64,000 bases of DNA. Source: Amycolatopsis sp. DSM 110486. GTDB taxonomy: Bacteria; Actinomycetota; Actinomycetes; Mycobacteriales; Pseudonocardiaceae. The position numbers and the translations under genes are program-made. The notes under the pieces are model-generated. The model did no database searches, was not told the DNA's origin, and saw only the letters and a program-made list of their open reading frames with translations. The stretch is taken from assembly GCF_019468465.1 (NCBI RefSeq), contig NZ_CP080519.1, positions 1,937,001 to 2,001,000 on the forward strand, written 5' to 3'. Below, one piece after another: positions 7,851-16,036 of this stretch; within the stretch, counting starts at the first letter, position 1, and each line of letters starts with the position of its first letter.

Positions 7851-9317
7851 ATGATCATCATGAAGAAGCTCGTCCCGTTGCTGGCGGTCGCCATCGCACT
7901 GCCTGCGGTCGTCGCGGCCACGCCCGCGCACGCGGCCCTCGCCTGGACCCCGTGCCGCACCCTGATCAAGGAGTGGGACCAGACCGACGCGCGCACCGAG
8001 TGCGCGAAGGTCTCCGTTCCGCTCGACTACGCCCACCCCGACGGCCGCCGCCTCGACCTGATGGTCAGCCGGCTGAAGGCGACGTCGCCGGAGAAGCGCC
8101 AGGGGGTGATCGTCGTGAACCCCGGCGGGCCGGGCAACTCCGGGCTCGACATGCCGCTCACCCTGAGCCACACGACCGTGGCGGGCATGGGCGTGGACCA
8201 CGACATCGTGGGCTTCGACCCGCGCGGTGTCGGGTTCAGCGGCGGCAAGGAGTGCGACGTCGCTCCGGAGGACGGCCCGAATCCCGACCCGAGCGCGCCG
8301 CCCGCCGAGCAGTACCGGCAGGGCTACGAGCAGACGGCCAAGCAGAACGCCCGCTGCACCGCGTACGACCCGGAGTTCATCGCGAGCCTGTCGACCGACG
8401 TCGTCGCTCGCGACCTCGACCAGATCCGGATCGCGCTGGGCGAGCAGAAGATCAGCTTCTACGGGGTGTCCTGGGGCACCGCTCTCGGCGCTGTGTATCG
8501 CAGCCGCTACGACCAGCACGTCGATCGCATGCTGCTCGACTCCGTGATGCCGCCCGACTTCAGCCTCCGCACGATGAACAACGGCCAGGTCGACGCCGCC
8601 GAAGCCAACTTCTCCCGCTTCGCCGCCTGGCTCGCCGCGCGCGACGGCCAGTACCACCTCGGCACCGACGCCGCGAAGATCCGCACCGACGTCACCGCCC
8701 TCGCCGCCGACCTCGACGCCCACCCGCGCCAGGTCACCGCCGACGGCAAACCGCTCACGTTCAGCGGCGGCAACCTCCGCACCGTGCTGACCTACCAGCA
8801 ATCCCACTGGCCCGACATGGCCGACACCCTCACCGCCCTGCGCGACGGCAAGAACCCGCCGCTCGTCGGGAACGAGCCGGAGTTCACCGGGCTCGGCCTC
8901 GAGGACAGCCACTTCGCCGGCTTGCTCATGCAGGTTTCCGTGCTGTGCAACGACCAGGGCGCCGACCCGAGCGAACCCGCCATGTGGCGCGAGGAGCAGC
9001 AGCGGCAGGCTTCGTCACCGCTGTTCCACGGCATGGCCGGCTACCAGCACTGGTGCGCGGGGTGGCCGTTGCCGAAGCAGCCGTGGCACCTGGTTCGCGG
9101 GACGAGCCCGCTGCAACTGGTGGCCCACCGCACGGAGACGACCACCCCGGCGTCTTGGGCGCAGGACATGCGCCGCCACCTCGGCGGTTCGCTCCTGACC
9201 GTCGACAACGGCGCGCACGGCTCCCTCGACCTCGTGGCGTGCGGGTCGAAGGCGGTGGAGTTCTTCAGCACCGGGCGGACTGCCACGGGCAGCTGCCCGG
9301 GCGAGCCGGCGATTTAG
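7851..9317 (+). CDS. Secreted alpha/beta hydrolase, tripeptidyl aminopeptidase-like (S33)
   Basis: 488 residues. A Sec signal peptide (MKKLVPLLAVAIALP...) ends at THE AHA-type site TPAHA near residue 29; the ATG at 7860 would give the same protein minus three residues. The fold is the S33/TAP type: oxyanion region VNPGGPGNSGLDMP, DIVGFDPRGVGFS, nucleophile elbow YGVSWGTALG, and a C-terminal TAP-like domain ending in the His-containing NGAHGSLDL. Streptomyces relatives cleave tripeptides or proline-containing peptides outside the cell. A strong terminator follows at once. Confidence 0.88.
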   Translation: MIIMKKLVPLLAVAIALPAVVAATPAHAALAWTPCRTLIKEWDQTDARTECAKVSVPLDYAHPDGRRLDLMVSRLKATSPEKRQGVIVVNPGGPGNSGLDMPLTLSHTTVAGMGVDHDIVGFDPRGVGFSGGKECDVAPEDGPNPDPSAPPAEQYRQGYEQTAKQNARCTAYDPEFIASLSTDVVARDLDQIRIALGEQKISFYGVSWGTALGAVYRSRYDQHVDRMLLDSVMPPDFSLRTMNNGQVDAAEANFSRFAAWLAARDGQYHLGTDAAKIRTDVTALAADLDAHPRQVTADGKPLTFSGGNLRTVLTYQQSHWPDMADTLTALRDGKNPPLVGNEPEFTGLGLEDSHFAGLLMQVSVLCNDQGADPSEPAMWREEQQRQASSPLFHGMAGYQHWCAGWPLPKQPWHLVRGTSPLQLVAHRTETTTPASWAQDMRRHLGGSLLTVDNGAHGSLDLVACGSKAVEFFSTGRTATGSCPGEPAI

Positions 9318-9336
9318 TCCACACAGGACTGTGGCA

Positions 9337-9366
9337 GGGCCGGGCCCCGCAGTCGGGGCCCGGCCC
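9337..9366 (+). terminator. Strong GC hairpin after the secreted hydrolase
   Basis: Perfect 13-bp inverted repeat (GGGCCGGGCCCCG, loop CAGT) starting 19 nt after the stop. There is no T-tract, which is usual for actinomycete terminators. Confidence 0.75.
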
Positions 9367-9726
9367 GCGCCCGCCGCCGCAGAGGTGGGGGGAGGGACCA
9401 CAGCGGCGGGCTATCCCTTACGTACCCGGCGGTAGCGCCCGTCAATCGTCCGGGTGACTGCGATCTCCGGAGCCTCGGGTCGCGACGGCTCTGATCTCGG
9501 CTGACCTCCATCACGACGCCGCCGAACACCGAGCGATTCCGATTCCTACCAAATCACGACGACCCTGATTCCGGCCGCCGTCAACCGCCGGAACTGCTCC
9601 GATCTCCGCGGCACCCGGACCAGCGCGGATCACCGAAGTGGCATGCAGCTCCACGGCCCCGCTCCGAAGCCGGGGTCGCCACGATCATCGTTCCGAAGTC
9701 AGATCTTCGTGGCTGGGAAACCGTCG
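9367..9726. other. Intergenic stretch without a recognised gene
   Basis: About 360 bp between the terminator and the convergent Pro/Arg-rich membrane protein gene. No ORF with actinomycete codon bias, operator or repeat stands out. Confidence 0.5.
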
Positions 9727-10284
9727 TCAATCGTCGGGGCGGTCGCGGTCGCGGTCGCGGCGGGGCGGCCAGGCGCGCGGTTCCCGGTCCCGTCCGGACG
9801 GATCGGGAGCCGCCGGGCGGGACCGGGAAACCGGGGGCCCCGGCCAGGCCGGGTCGGTGATGATCTTGCCGGGGCGGGTGCGCCGACGGGTCGGCGGGGT
9901 CGGGCGCGGGGGCGCGGCTGCGGGCCAGTTCCGCGAGTCGGTGCCGCGGTTGCGGGGCTGCGGGAGCGCGAACGGTTGCGTCAGCGTCGAGTCCGGGCCG
10001 CCGAGGCGCTGGGCGACGGCGTTGGGCACCGGGCGTTGCCGCGCCATGGGGTAGCGCGCCAGAGGGTCGACCTCACCGCGGGAGCGCGCGGCCGGCTCCA
10101 GGCGGTGGCGGGCCCCGCCGCGCGGCGCGACCGCAACAGGCGGTTCAGGCGACAGCAGCCGCCGGGCCGAAGGCGCCTCGGCCGGCTGCCTGGGGCCGCG
10201 CGGCAGGGCCGAGCGGCGGAGGTGCACCAGGGCGAGCGCCGCGAACACCGCGGCGACCGTCGCGAGGGGCCACCAGGCCTGCAT
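9727..10284 (-). CDS. Single-pass membrane protein with Pro/Arg-rich tail
   Basis: 185 residues. MQAWWPLATVAAVFAALALVH forms one N-terminal transmembrane segment. The remainder is Pro/Arg/Ala-rich and probably disordered, ending in charged Arg-Asp repeats encoded by a GCGGTC-like repeat near 9740-9760. The start has a GGGAGC ribosome site. No family is recognised. Topology would be a short exterior and a long basic cytoplasmic tail. Confidence 0.55.
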   Translation of the reverse strand: MQAWWPLATVAAVFAALALVHLRRSALPRGPRQPAEAPSARRLLSPEPPVAVAPRGGARHRLEPAARSRGEVDPLARYPMARQRPVPNAVAQRLGGPDSTLTQPFALPQPRNRGTDSRNWPAAAPPRPTPPTRRRTRPGKIITDPAWPGPPVSRSRPAAPDPSGRDREPRAWPPRRDRDRDRPDD

Positions 10285-10385
10285 ACGAGCTGCTCCCGTC
10301 GTGGAGGGTCCGCAGCAAGAGTGCCCGTTCCTCCCGGCGCCGAGCGGATGACCACACGCGTGGGTGTCACCCGGATCGGGGGCGC

Positions 10386-11327
10386 TTACTCATACACGAC
10401 GTACGCGGGTTTCGGCGTGAGCGCGAGTACCTCGGACGGGGTCATCAGCGCTGCGCCGTGACGCGTGTCCTCCTCGTAGAACAACTTGAAGCCGGCCAGC
10501 ACGTGCGCCGGTTTGGCCGCCATGAGCGTGCGCCAGGTCGCCTTCTTCGCCGCCGCGCTGCCGATGCCGTCGACGACCTTCACGATGGACACGCCCGGGT
10601 GCGGCCCCAACCCGGCCTCGTCGCGGACGATCGAAGCCGCGACCTGGTGGTAGGCCATGATCTTGTCGGGCAGCTGACGGTCCTGGGCGCGCTGTGCGAG
10701 GTAGGCCGCGACGCCGTCGAGCTCCGCGCCCGTCGTCCGCCCGAACTTCTCACCCGGCACCACCCCCGGCTCGACGGCCCACTCCGGGTCGAGCGCGACA
10801 CCGACGTCCGGCTCGGCCAGCCACCGCTCGTACGCCCGCACCTCGGGCAGGAAATCCGCGCGGCCGGGCTGGATGTTGAGCAGCAGCACACCCTTGAGCG
10901 CCCGCGCTTCGGCGAGGTAGCCGGCGATCGTGGCGTCGGACGCGCGGGTGCGGTACATGCCGTCGGGCCCGGGCGTGCGGTGGGCGGCCGTCGCGATGAG
11001 CTCGACGACGGGCGTCACCGCCTGCCGGTACGCCCCCGCCTGCCCGACAAGCCTGCGCCCGGCCGCCGCGAGATCACCGGTCATCTCGCCGAGGGCTTTC
11101 GCGTGCGGCGCACCGCAGTAGCCGACGAGCAGGCTCGTGGCCAGCGCGTTCGGCGGTGGAGGGGGTGGCGGCGGTGGCGACAGTGGTGGCAGTGGCGGCT
11201 GCGAAGAGGACGGCGGTGGCGCCCCCGCCGGCACCCGTCGCGACACCGCCCCGCACGCGCTCACAACCATCCCCGCGAACGCCGTCGTGAACACCGCTCG
11301 ACGGGTGAACCTCGGCTCGTGACGCAT
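10386..11327 (-). CDS. Secreted lipoprotein, probably Tat-exported, unknown function
   Basis: 313 residues starting MRHEPRFTRRAVF; the open frame continues upstream but this ATG sits before the signal sequence. The TRRAVF motif resembles a twin-arginine signal and VVSACG a lipobox. A proline-rich linker (nine prolines in a run) follows. The mature domain includes LLNIQPGRADFLPEV, VALDPEWAV and a KIMAYHQVA segment, suggestive of a TIM-barrel, glycoside-hydrolase-like fold (inference). The gene is divergent from the MarR-MFS operon. Confidence 0.7.
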   Translation of the reverse strand: MRHEPRFTRRAVFTTAFAGMVVSACGAVSRRVPAGAPPPSSSQPPLPPLSPPPPPPPPPNALATSLLVGYCGAPHAKALGEMTGDLAAAGRRLVGQAGAYRQAVTPVVELIATAAHRTPGPDGMYRTRASDATIAGYLAEARALKGVLLLNIQPGRADFLPEVRAYERWLAEPDVGVALDPEWAVEPGVVPGEKFGRTTGAELDGVAAYLAQRAQDRQLPDKIMAYHQVAASIVRDEAGLGPHPGVSIVKVVDGIGSAAAKKATWRTLMAAKPAHVLAGFKLFYEEDTRHGAALMTPSEVLALTPKPAYVVYE

Positions 11328-11492
11328 GCATCCTCCAAGCCGGCAGCGGTGGGGAATCCTTTGCCAGCGCCGGAAAAGTACCCGCGTGATCGACTTCCGA
11401 ACCGGCGTTGAAACACGAGATTTCCCTTGAACCACAACGAATCGGCCAATTTCCCAGCCAGCGGAACACCTTCGTCCGAACGGCCCAATTAC

Positions 11493-11516
11493 AACAGTAC
11501 TTATATAAGTCCTGTT
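11493..11516. promoter_or_regulatory. 24-bp near-perfect palindrome, MarR operator candidate
   Basis: AACAG-T-ACTTAT / ATAAGT-C-CTGTT: 11 of 12 position pairs are complementary, with a perfect 12-bp core ACTTATATAAGT at 11499-11510. The A/T-rich core stands out in GC-rich DNA and lies 12 bp before the MarR start codon, where MarR repressors typically bind. Binding is inferred. Confidence 0.8.
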
Positions 11517-11528
11517 ACACTCCCCCTC

Positions 11529-12023
11529 ATGCCCGAGTTCACCGATCCCACCGAGCAGAGCCTCTGGCGCCCCATGCGCCTGCTCCAGCACGCGATGGAC
11601 GACGACATCGGCCGCCTCTACACCGAGCGCGGCATCGAAGGTCTCAAACCGAGCTTCGTCATGGAGCTCCTGCGCCTGCACGCGCGCGGGCCGATGACGA
11701 TCACCGAGCTGGCGGCGTCGGTCGAGCGGACGCACTCGGCGTTGAGCCAGAAGGTGGCCGCCATGCGCAAAGCGGGCCTGGTCATCACCACCACGGGCGA
11801 CGACGCGCGCAGCAAGAAGGTGGTGCTCACGCCCAAGGCCGAGGAGATCGTCGGCCGGCTCGCGGCGGAGTGGCGCGCGACGGAGGCGGTGCTGGCCGAC
11901 CTCGAGGCCGAGATCCCGTACCCGTTGAGCAAGGTGGTCGTGGACGTCGAGAAAGCGTTGGCGCGCAAGAGCTTCCACGACCGCATCGCCGAGAAGCTCG
12001 AAAACGACGAGGCCTGGCGATGA
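11529..12023 (+). CDS. MarR-family transcriptional regulator
   Basis: 164 residues from the ATG at 11529; a longer in-frame reading upstream would run through the operator palindrome, so this start is preferred. The winged helix spans about residues 30-105, with MTITELAASVERTHSALSQK as the recognition helix-turn-helix and DDARSKKVVLT as the wing. Its TGA overlaps the start of the MFS transporter (ATGA). It probably represses itself and the transporter through the palindrome just upstream. Confidence 0.9.
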   Translation: MPEFTDPTEQSLWRPMRLLQHAMDDDIGRLYTERGIEGLKPSFVMELLRLHARGPMTITELAASVERTHSALSQKVAAMRKAGLVITTTGDDARSKKVVLTPKAEEIVGRLAAEWRATEAVLADLEAEIPYPLSKVVVDVEKALARKSFHDRIAEKLENDEAWR

Positions 12024-13240
12024 GAGCGCAGCTGCTCGACGTGACGCCGTTGCGCACGTCGCCGCAGTTCCGGCGGCTGTGGATTGGGCGCACGTGCTCG
12101 GTGCTCGGCGCGCAGCTGACGCTCGTGGCCGTGCTGTTCCAGGTGTGGGAACGCACGGGCAGCACCGTCTGGACGGGCGCCGTCGGTCTGGCGCAGGCGT
12201 TGCCGATCGTCGTGTTCGGGCTGTTCGCGGGCACCCTCGTGGATCGCGTCGACCGGCGGCGGTTCTATCTGGTGATGACCGTGGCGCAGGCCGCGTGCTC
12301 GGTGCTGCTGGTCGCGCAGAGTGCGGTGCCGGGGTTCCCCGTCGGCGGGGTGCTGGCGATCCTCGCGGTGCAGTCGTGTTTCGTCGCGGGCAGCGGGCCG
12401 GCGTCGCGCACGTTCATCCCCCGGCTGCTGCCGCGCGAACAGCTCGGCGCCGGGCTCGCGCTCAACCGGATTTCCTTCCAGGGCTGCATGTTGGTCGGCC
12501 CCGCGATCGGCGGCGTGCTCATCGGCTGGGTCGGCGTGACGGGCTGCTACGCCGTCGACGCCGTGACGTTCGGCTGCGCGTTCTACGGCGCCTTCGGCCT
12601 GCCGGCCATGCAGCCCGACGACTCCGCGCGCCCCGGCCTGCGCGGCATCGCCGACGGCCTCGCGTTCCTCGTCCGCACCCCCGCCGTCCGCGGCGCGCTC
12701 CTCACGGACCTCGCCGCGATGGTCCTGTCCATGCCGACGAGCCTCTTCCCGCTCGTCAACGCCGAACGCTTCGGCGGCAACCCGCGCACCCTCGGCCTGT
12801 TCCTCACCGCGATCGCCGTCGGCGGCGTGGCGGCGTCCGTGTTCTCCGGCGTCTTCACCCGCCTGCCACGGCCGGGGGTGGTGATGCTGGTGGGGTCGGC
12901 TGCTTGGGGTCTTGCGCTGACGCTGTTCGGGCTCACCACGGATCCGTTGCTGGGCCTGGGTTTCCTGGCACTGGCCGGCGCGGCGGACACGGTGTCGGTG
13001 GTTTCGCGGAGCACGGTCGTACAGCTGCACACGCCCGACGAGCTGCTCGGGCGGGTTGCCGCGGCGGAGCAGATCGTCGGACAGGCGGGGCCGGACCTCG
13101 GCAACCTGCGCGCGGGCTTGGTGGCGGCGCCGACGTCTGCGCTGGCGTCGCTCGTCAGCGGCGGGCTGTTGTGCGTGGCCGCGGTCGCCGCCGTCGCCGT
13201 GACGACGCCGAGCTTGCGGCGGTTCGCCGTTCGAGGCTAG
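12020..13240 (+). CDS. MFS transporter (MarR-controlled)
   Basis: 406 residues, about 12 helices, starting MRAQLLDVTPLRTSPQFRRL, a typical N-terminus of the MFS_3/enterobactin-exporter-like group. GTLVDRVDRRRFY is the motif-A loop between helices 2 and 3. The end of MarR and this start overlap by 4 nt. An export role for a toxic or signalling compound is inferred from the family and the MarR partner. Its stop overlaps the convergent GH3 gene's stop. Confidence 0.88.
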   Translation: MRAQLLDVTPLRTSPQFRRLWIGRTCSVLGAQLTLVAVLFQVWERTGSTVWTGAVGLAQALPIVVFGLFAGTLVDRVDRRRFYLVMTVAQAACSVLLVAQSAVPGFPVGGVLAILAVQSCFVAGSGPASRTFIPRLLPREQLGAGLALNRISFQGCMLVGPAIGGVLIGWVGVTGCYAVDAVTFGCAFYGAFGLPAMQPDDSARPGLRGIADGLAFLVRTPAVRGALLTDLAAMVLSMPTSLFPLVNAERFGGNPRTLGLFLTAIAVGGVAASVFSGVFTRLPRPGVVMLVGSAAWGLALTLFGLTTDPLLGLGFLALAGAADTVSVVSRSTVVQLHTPDELLGRVAAAEQIVGQAGPDLGNLRAGLVAAPTSALASLVSGGLLCVAAVAAVAVTTPSLRRFAVRG

Positions 13241-14307
13241 GACAACCCCTTGCGCAGAGCCGAAATGCGGTCCACCGACGCCGTGAAGTCCGGGATCGAG
13301 CCGAGGTTCTTGGCGAGCGCGTCGGCAGCCGCGTCGCCCTGGTTGACGTCGCGGCCGGAGGCGAGGATGAGGTCGACGCCCGCCTTCGCGGCGAGCACGG
13401 CGCGGTTGCCGGTGTCGCCGTAGTCCTGGAGGGCGCCGGCCTCGAGGGCGTCGGTGATGGTGACGCCGCGGAAGCCGTCGCGGCGGCGCAGTTCTTCCTG
13501 CACGACCGTCGGCGAGAGGCCCGCCGGGCGGCTCGCGTCGAGCGCCGGGTACACGGCCCACGACAGCATCACGAGATTCGCGGCCGTCCCCGCGTACGGC
13601 GCTTCGTCCTTCGTACGCAGCTCCGGAAGCGGCACGTTCAACGTCACCGGCGCGACGTCCGTGTTGCTCCCCGCCGGCGCCGCCCCCAGCCCGGGGAAGT
13701 GCTTCGCCGTCGACGCGACGCCCGCGGCCTGCTCCGCGGCGACGAAGTCCCGGCCCAGCGTGCCCGCCTTGGTGGCGTCGCTCGAGTACGAGCGGCCGTA
13801 TTCGTCGATGAAGTTCCCGGCCTGCCGGTAGACGTCGAGCACGGGCGAGAGGTTGACGTTCATCCCCACGCCCGCGAGATTCTTCCCGGCGCCCGTGCCG
13901 GCCGCTTTCGCCGCCGCCTCCGGGTTCGCCGACTGCCCCACCTGTTTCTCCGACAGCGTCGGCTCGCCCGGCAGCCGCCGGACCTGCCCGCCTTCCTGGT
14001 CGGTCATCAACAGCAACGGCCCGCGCACGGGACTCTGCGCCGCCGCGTCGCGAAGCTGCTTCACCACGCCCGCGATCTGGCTGCTCGACGAGATGTTCTC
14101 GCCGAAGAAGATCACCCCACCCGCTTCACCCGCGCGAATCCGCTGCAGCAGCTGCACCGGCGGCGTCAACCCGGCGTAGGAGTAAATGACCCGCTGCCCC
14201 GCCAGCTGCCTCGGCGTCAGCTCCCGGGCGCCGGCCGCCCCAGGCACCGCCCCCACCGTCACCACGGCCACCGCGACGGCGGCCACCACCTGCACGACAC
14301 GCTTCAT
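13237..14307 (-). CDS. Secreted GH3 beta-N-acetylhexosaminidase-like enzyme
   Basis: 356 residues starting MKRVVQVVAAVAVAVVTVG, a Sec signal ending near AAGA; a GGAGGGAGT ribosome site fixes the start. GH3/NagZ motifs are LLLMTDQEGGQVRRLPG, NVNLSPVLDV, the AKHFPGLG loop and the nucleophile-bearing TITDALEAGAL. The usual catalytic Asp-His dyad after KHFPGHG is altered (KHFPGLG...SNTD), so the acid/base may differ or activity may be low. Likely role: peptidoglycan- or chitin-derived sugar hydrolysis outside the membrane. Confidence 0.85.
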   Translation of the reverse strand: MKRVVQVVAAVAVAVVTVGAVPGAAGARELTPRQLAGQRVIYSYAGLTPPVQLLQRIRAGEAGGVIFFGENISSSSQIAGVVKQLRDAAAQSPVRGPLLLMTDQEGGQVRRLPGEPTLSEKQVGQSANPEAAAKAAGTGAGKNLAGVGMNVNLSPVLDVYRQAGNFIDEYGRSYSSDATKAGTLGRDFVAAEQAAGVASTAKHFPGLGAAPAGSNTDVAPVTLNVPLPELRTKDEAPYAGTAANLVMLSWAVYPALDASRPAGLSPTVVQEELRRRDGFRGVTITDALEAGALQDYGDTGNRAVLAAKAGVDLILASGRDVNQGDAAADALAKNLGSIPDFTASVDRISALRKGLS

Positions 14308-14597
14308 GGCACTCCCTCCAGTGGGCCCACGGTAACGCCTGCGCGTGACGGGCGAAAACTCTCCGACCGAAGGGTGCGCGATGTCCGAAATCTGCCAGTG
14401 CGGCGCCCTGGCCGAGTTGCCCCGATAAGCGCCCACCACCGACAATCGCGCCTGCACCGATCCGGCAACCCTGAATCGGCCGAATGGACTCACCGAAACC
14501 CCCGCCCTCCCGTCTTCGCCGCAAGGGTCGCCGGATCCGTCGCCGCAGGGGTTGCTGCCGCACCGCATGGGCCGGAACATCAGCAGATAGGGCTACC

Positions 14598-15959
14598 GTG
14601 CCGCACGTGAGCTACTTCCTGACCCGCGTCCTCACCATGCTCGACCAGGGTGGCGACACCGTCCTCTTCCACCACGAAGGGCGCGCCACGACCTACAGCG
14701 CGGCAGCCGACACGCTCCGCCGGATCCACACCGGCCTCAGCGGCACAACCGGCATCGTGGCGATCGACTCGCCCAACCGGCCCGAAGTGATCCTCGCGCA
14801 GGTCGCCGCCCAGTTGCGGGGGCTCGAAGTGCTGCTGGTGGCAACGTCAGCCAGCAAGCCGGCCAGGGAAGCGGCCCTCGAGCAGACCGGCGCCGCCCTC
14901 CTCGACCTCGACGAGCTCACCACTGGCAAACCGTCCACTCCGGACACCACCCCCGACCGGGTCACCGCGATCTTCCCCACCGGCGGCACCACCGGCACCC
15001 CCAAGCTCATCCGCCACACCGGCATCTACGACGGCATGGCCCACATCTTCACCCCCGACGGCACCCAAACCGTCCTCATCACCGCCCCGCTCACGCACAT
15101 GACCGGCAACGCCGCCGCGCTCGGAGCACTCCTGAGCGGCAACAAAGTCGTGCTCCGCACAAGCTTCGACGCCGAAGAGCTCCTCCGCGACATCGAAAAC
15201 CACCGCGTCACCAGCCTCTCCCTCACCCCACCACGCCTGGCAAAAGTCCTCGACAGCCCGGCGCTGGCCGGCACCGACGTCTCCAGCCTGAAATCCCTGT
15301 CCCTCGGCGCTGCCCCGCTTCCACCGAAAAGGCTCAGACAGGCGCTCGACACGTTCGGCGCAAAAGTCGGCCAGGGATACGGCCTCACCGAAGCACCGAT
15401 GATCGCCAGCATCTCCGCCGAAGAGCTCACCCGGGACCACCGGCTCGGCTCCGTGGGCCGCATCGTCCCCGGCATGGAGGCCCGCACGGAGAACGGCGAG
15501 ATCCTCGTCCGCGGACTGTCCATGATGGACGGCTACCACGGCGAACCCCCGATCGCCGACAGCTGGCTCCCCACCGGCGACCTGGGCCACTTCGACGACG
15601 AAGGCTACCTCTACCTCCACGACCGCATCGCCGACGTGATCATCACCGGCGAGCACGGCACCAAGGTCGCCTCCACCGCCATCGAGCACACCCTGCTCAC
15701 CCACCCCGCCGTCAAAGCCGCGGCCGTCTTCGCCGTCCCGGGAAAGAACGGCGAGGGGGAACTGATTCACGCCGTCGTCGTAGCCCGAACCACAGAAGCC
15801 GAACTCCGCCACCACGTTCGCGAAGAACTCGGCGGAGACCACTTCGTACCGTCCACCGTGGACTTCACCGACGAGCTGCCCCTCACCCCAGTGGGCAAAG
15901 TGGACAAACGAAAGCTGGCCGAACCCTTCTGGTCCGGCCACTCCCGCCATATAGCTTAA
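14598..15959 (+). CDS. AMP-dependent acyl-CoA synthetase/ligase
   Basis: 453 residues from GTG at 14598 (GTG at 14607 is also possible); upstream frame residues are Arg-rich and not family-like. ANL-superfamily motifs are present: FPTGGTTGTPKLIRH (P-loop A3), GQGYGLTEAP (A5), TGDLGHFDDEGYLYLHDR (A7) and PLTPVGKVDKRKL (A10, with the catalytic Lys). The A8 hinge reads ITGEHGTKVAS rather than the common GGENV form. Length is at the short end for acyl-CoA ligases. It adenylates an unknown carboxylic acid. A bidirectional terminator follows. Confidence 0.85.
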   Translation: MPHVSYFLTRVLTMLDQGGDTVLFHHEGRATTYSAAADTLRRIHTGLSGTTGIVAIDSPNRPEVILAQVAAQLRGLEVLLVATSASKPAREAALEQTGAALLDLDELTTGKPSTPDTTPDRVTAIFPTGGTTGTPKLIRHTGIYDGMAHIFTPDGTQTVLITAPLTHMTGNAAALGALLSGNKVVLRTSFDAEELLRDIENHRVTSLSLTPPRLAKVLDSPALAGTDVSSLKSLSLGAAPLPPKRLRQALDTFGAKVGQGYGLTEAPMIASISAEELTRDHRLGSVGRIVPGMEARTENGEILVRGLSMMDGYHGEPPIADSWLPTGDLGHFDDEGYLYLHDRIADVIITGEHGTKVASTAIEHTLLTHPAVKAAAVFAVPGKNGEGELIHAVVVARTTEAELRHHVREELGGDHFVPSTVDFTDELPLTPVGKVDKRKLAEPFWSGHSRHIA

Positions 15960-15976
15960 ACAGCGCCCATAAAAAG

Positions 15977-16021
15977 AAGAGCCGGTGTGTGCACCCCCCG
16001 TCGGTGCACACGCCGGCTCTT
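15977..16021. terminator. Bidirectional terminator between ligase and repeat lipoprotein
   Basis: 19-bp stem (15977-15995 with 16003-16021, one G-T pair) and a 7-nt loop. It is preceded on + by AAAAAG, which is a T-run for the opposite strand, so it can end both convergent genes. Confidence 0.85.
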
Positions 16022-16036
16022 CGGCTACGGGTTACT

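Noticed and set aside
11618..13561. A 647-codon minus-strand frame opposite the MarR-MFS genes
   Set aside because: Gln/Arg/His-rich antisense shadow; the plus-strand genes have clear family motifs.
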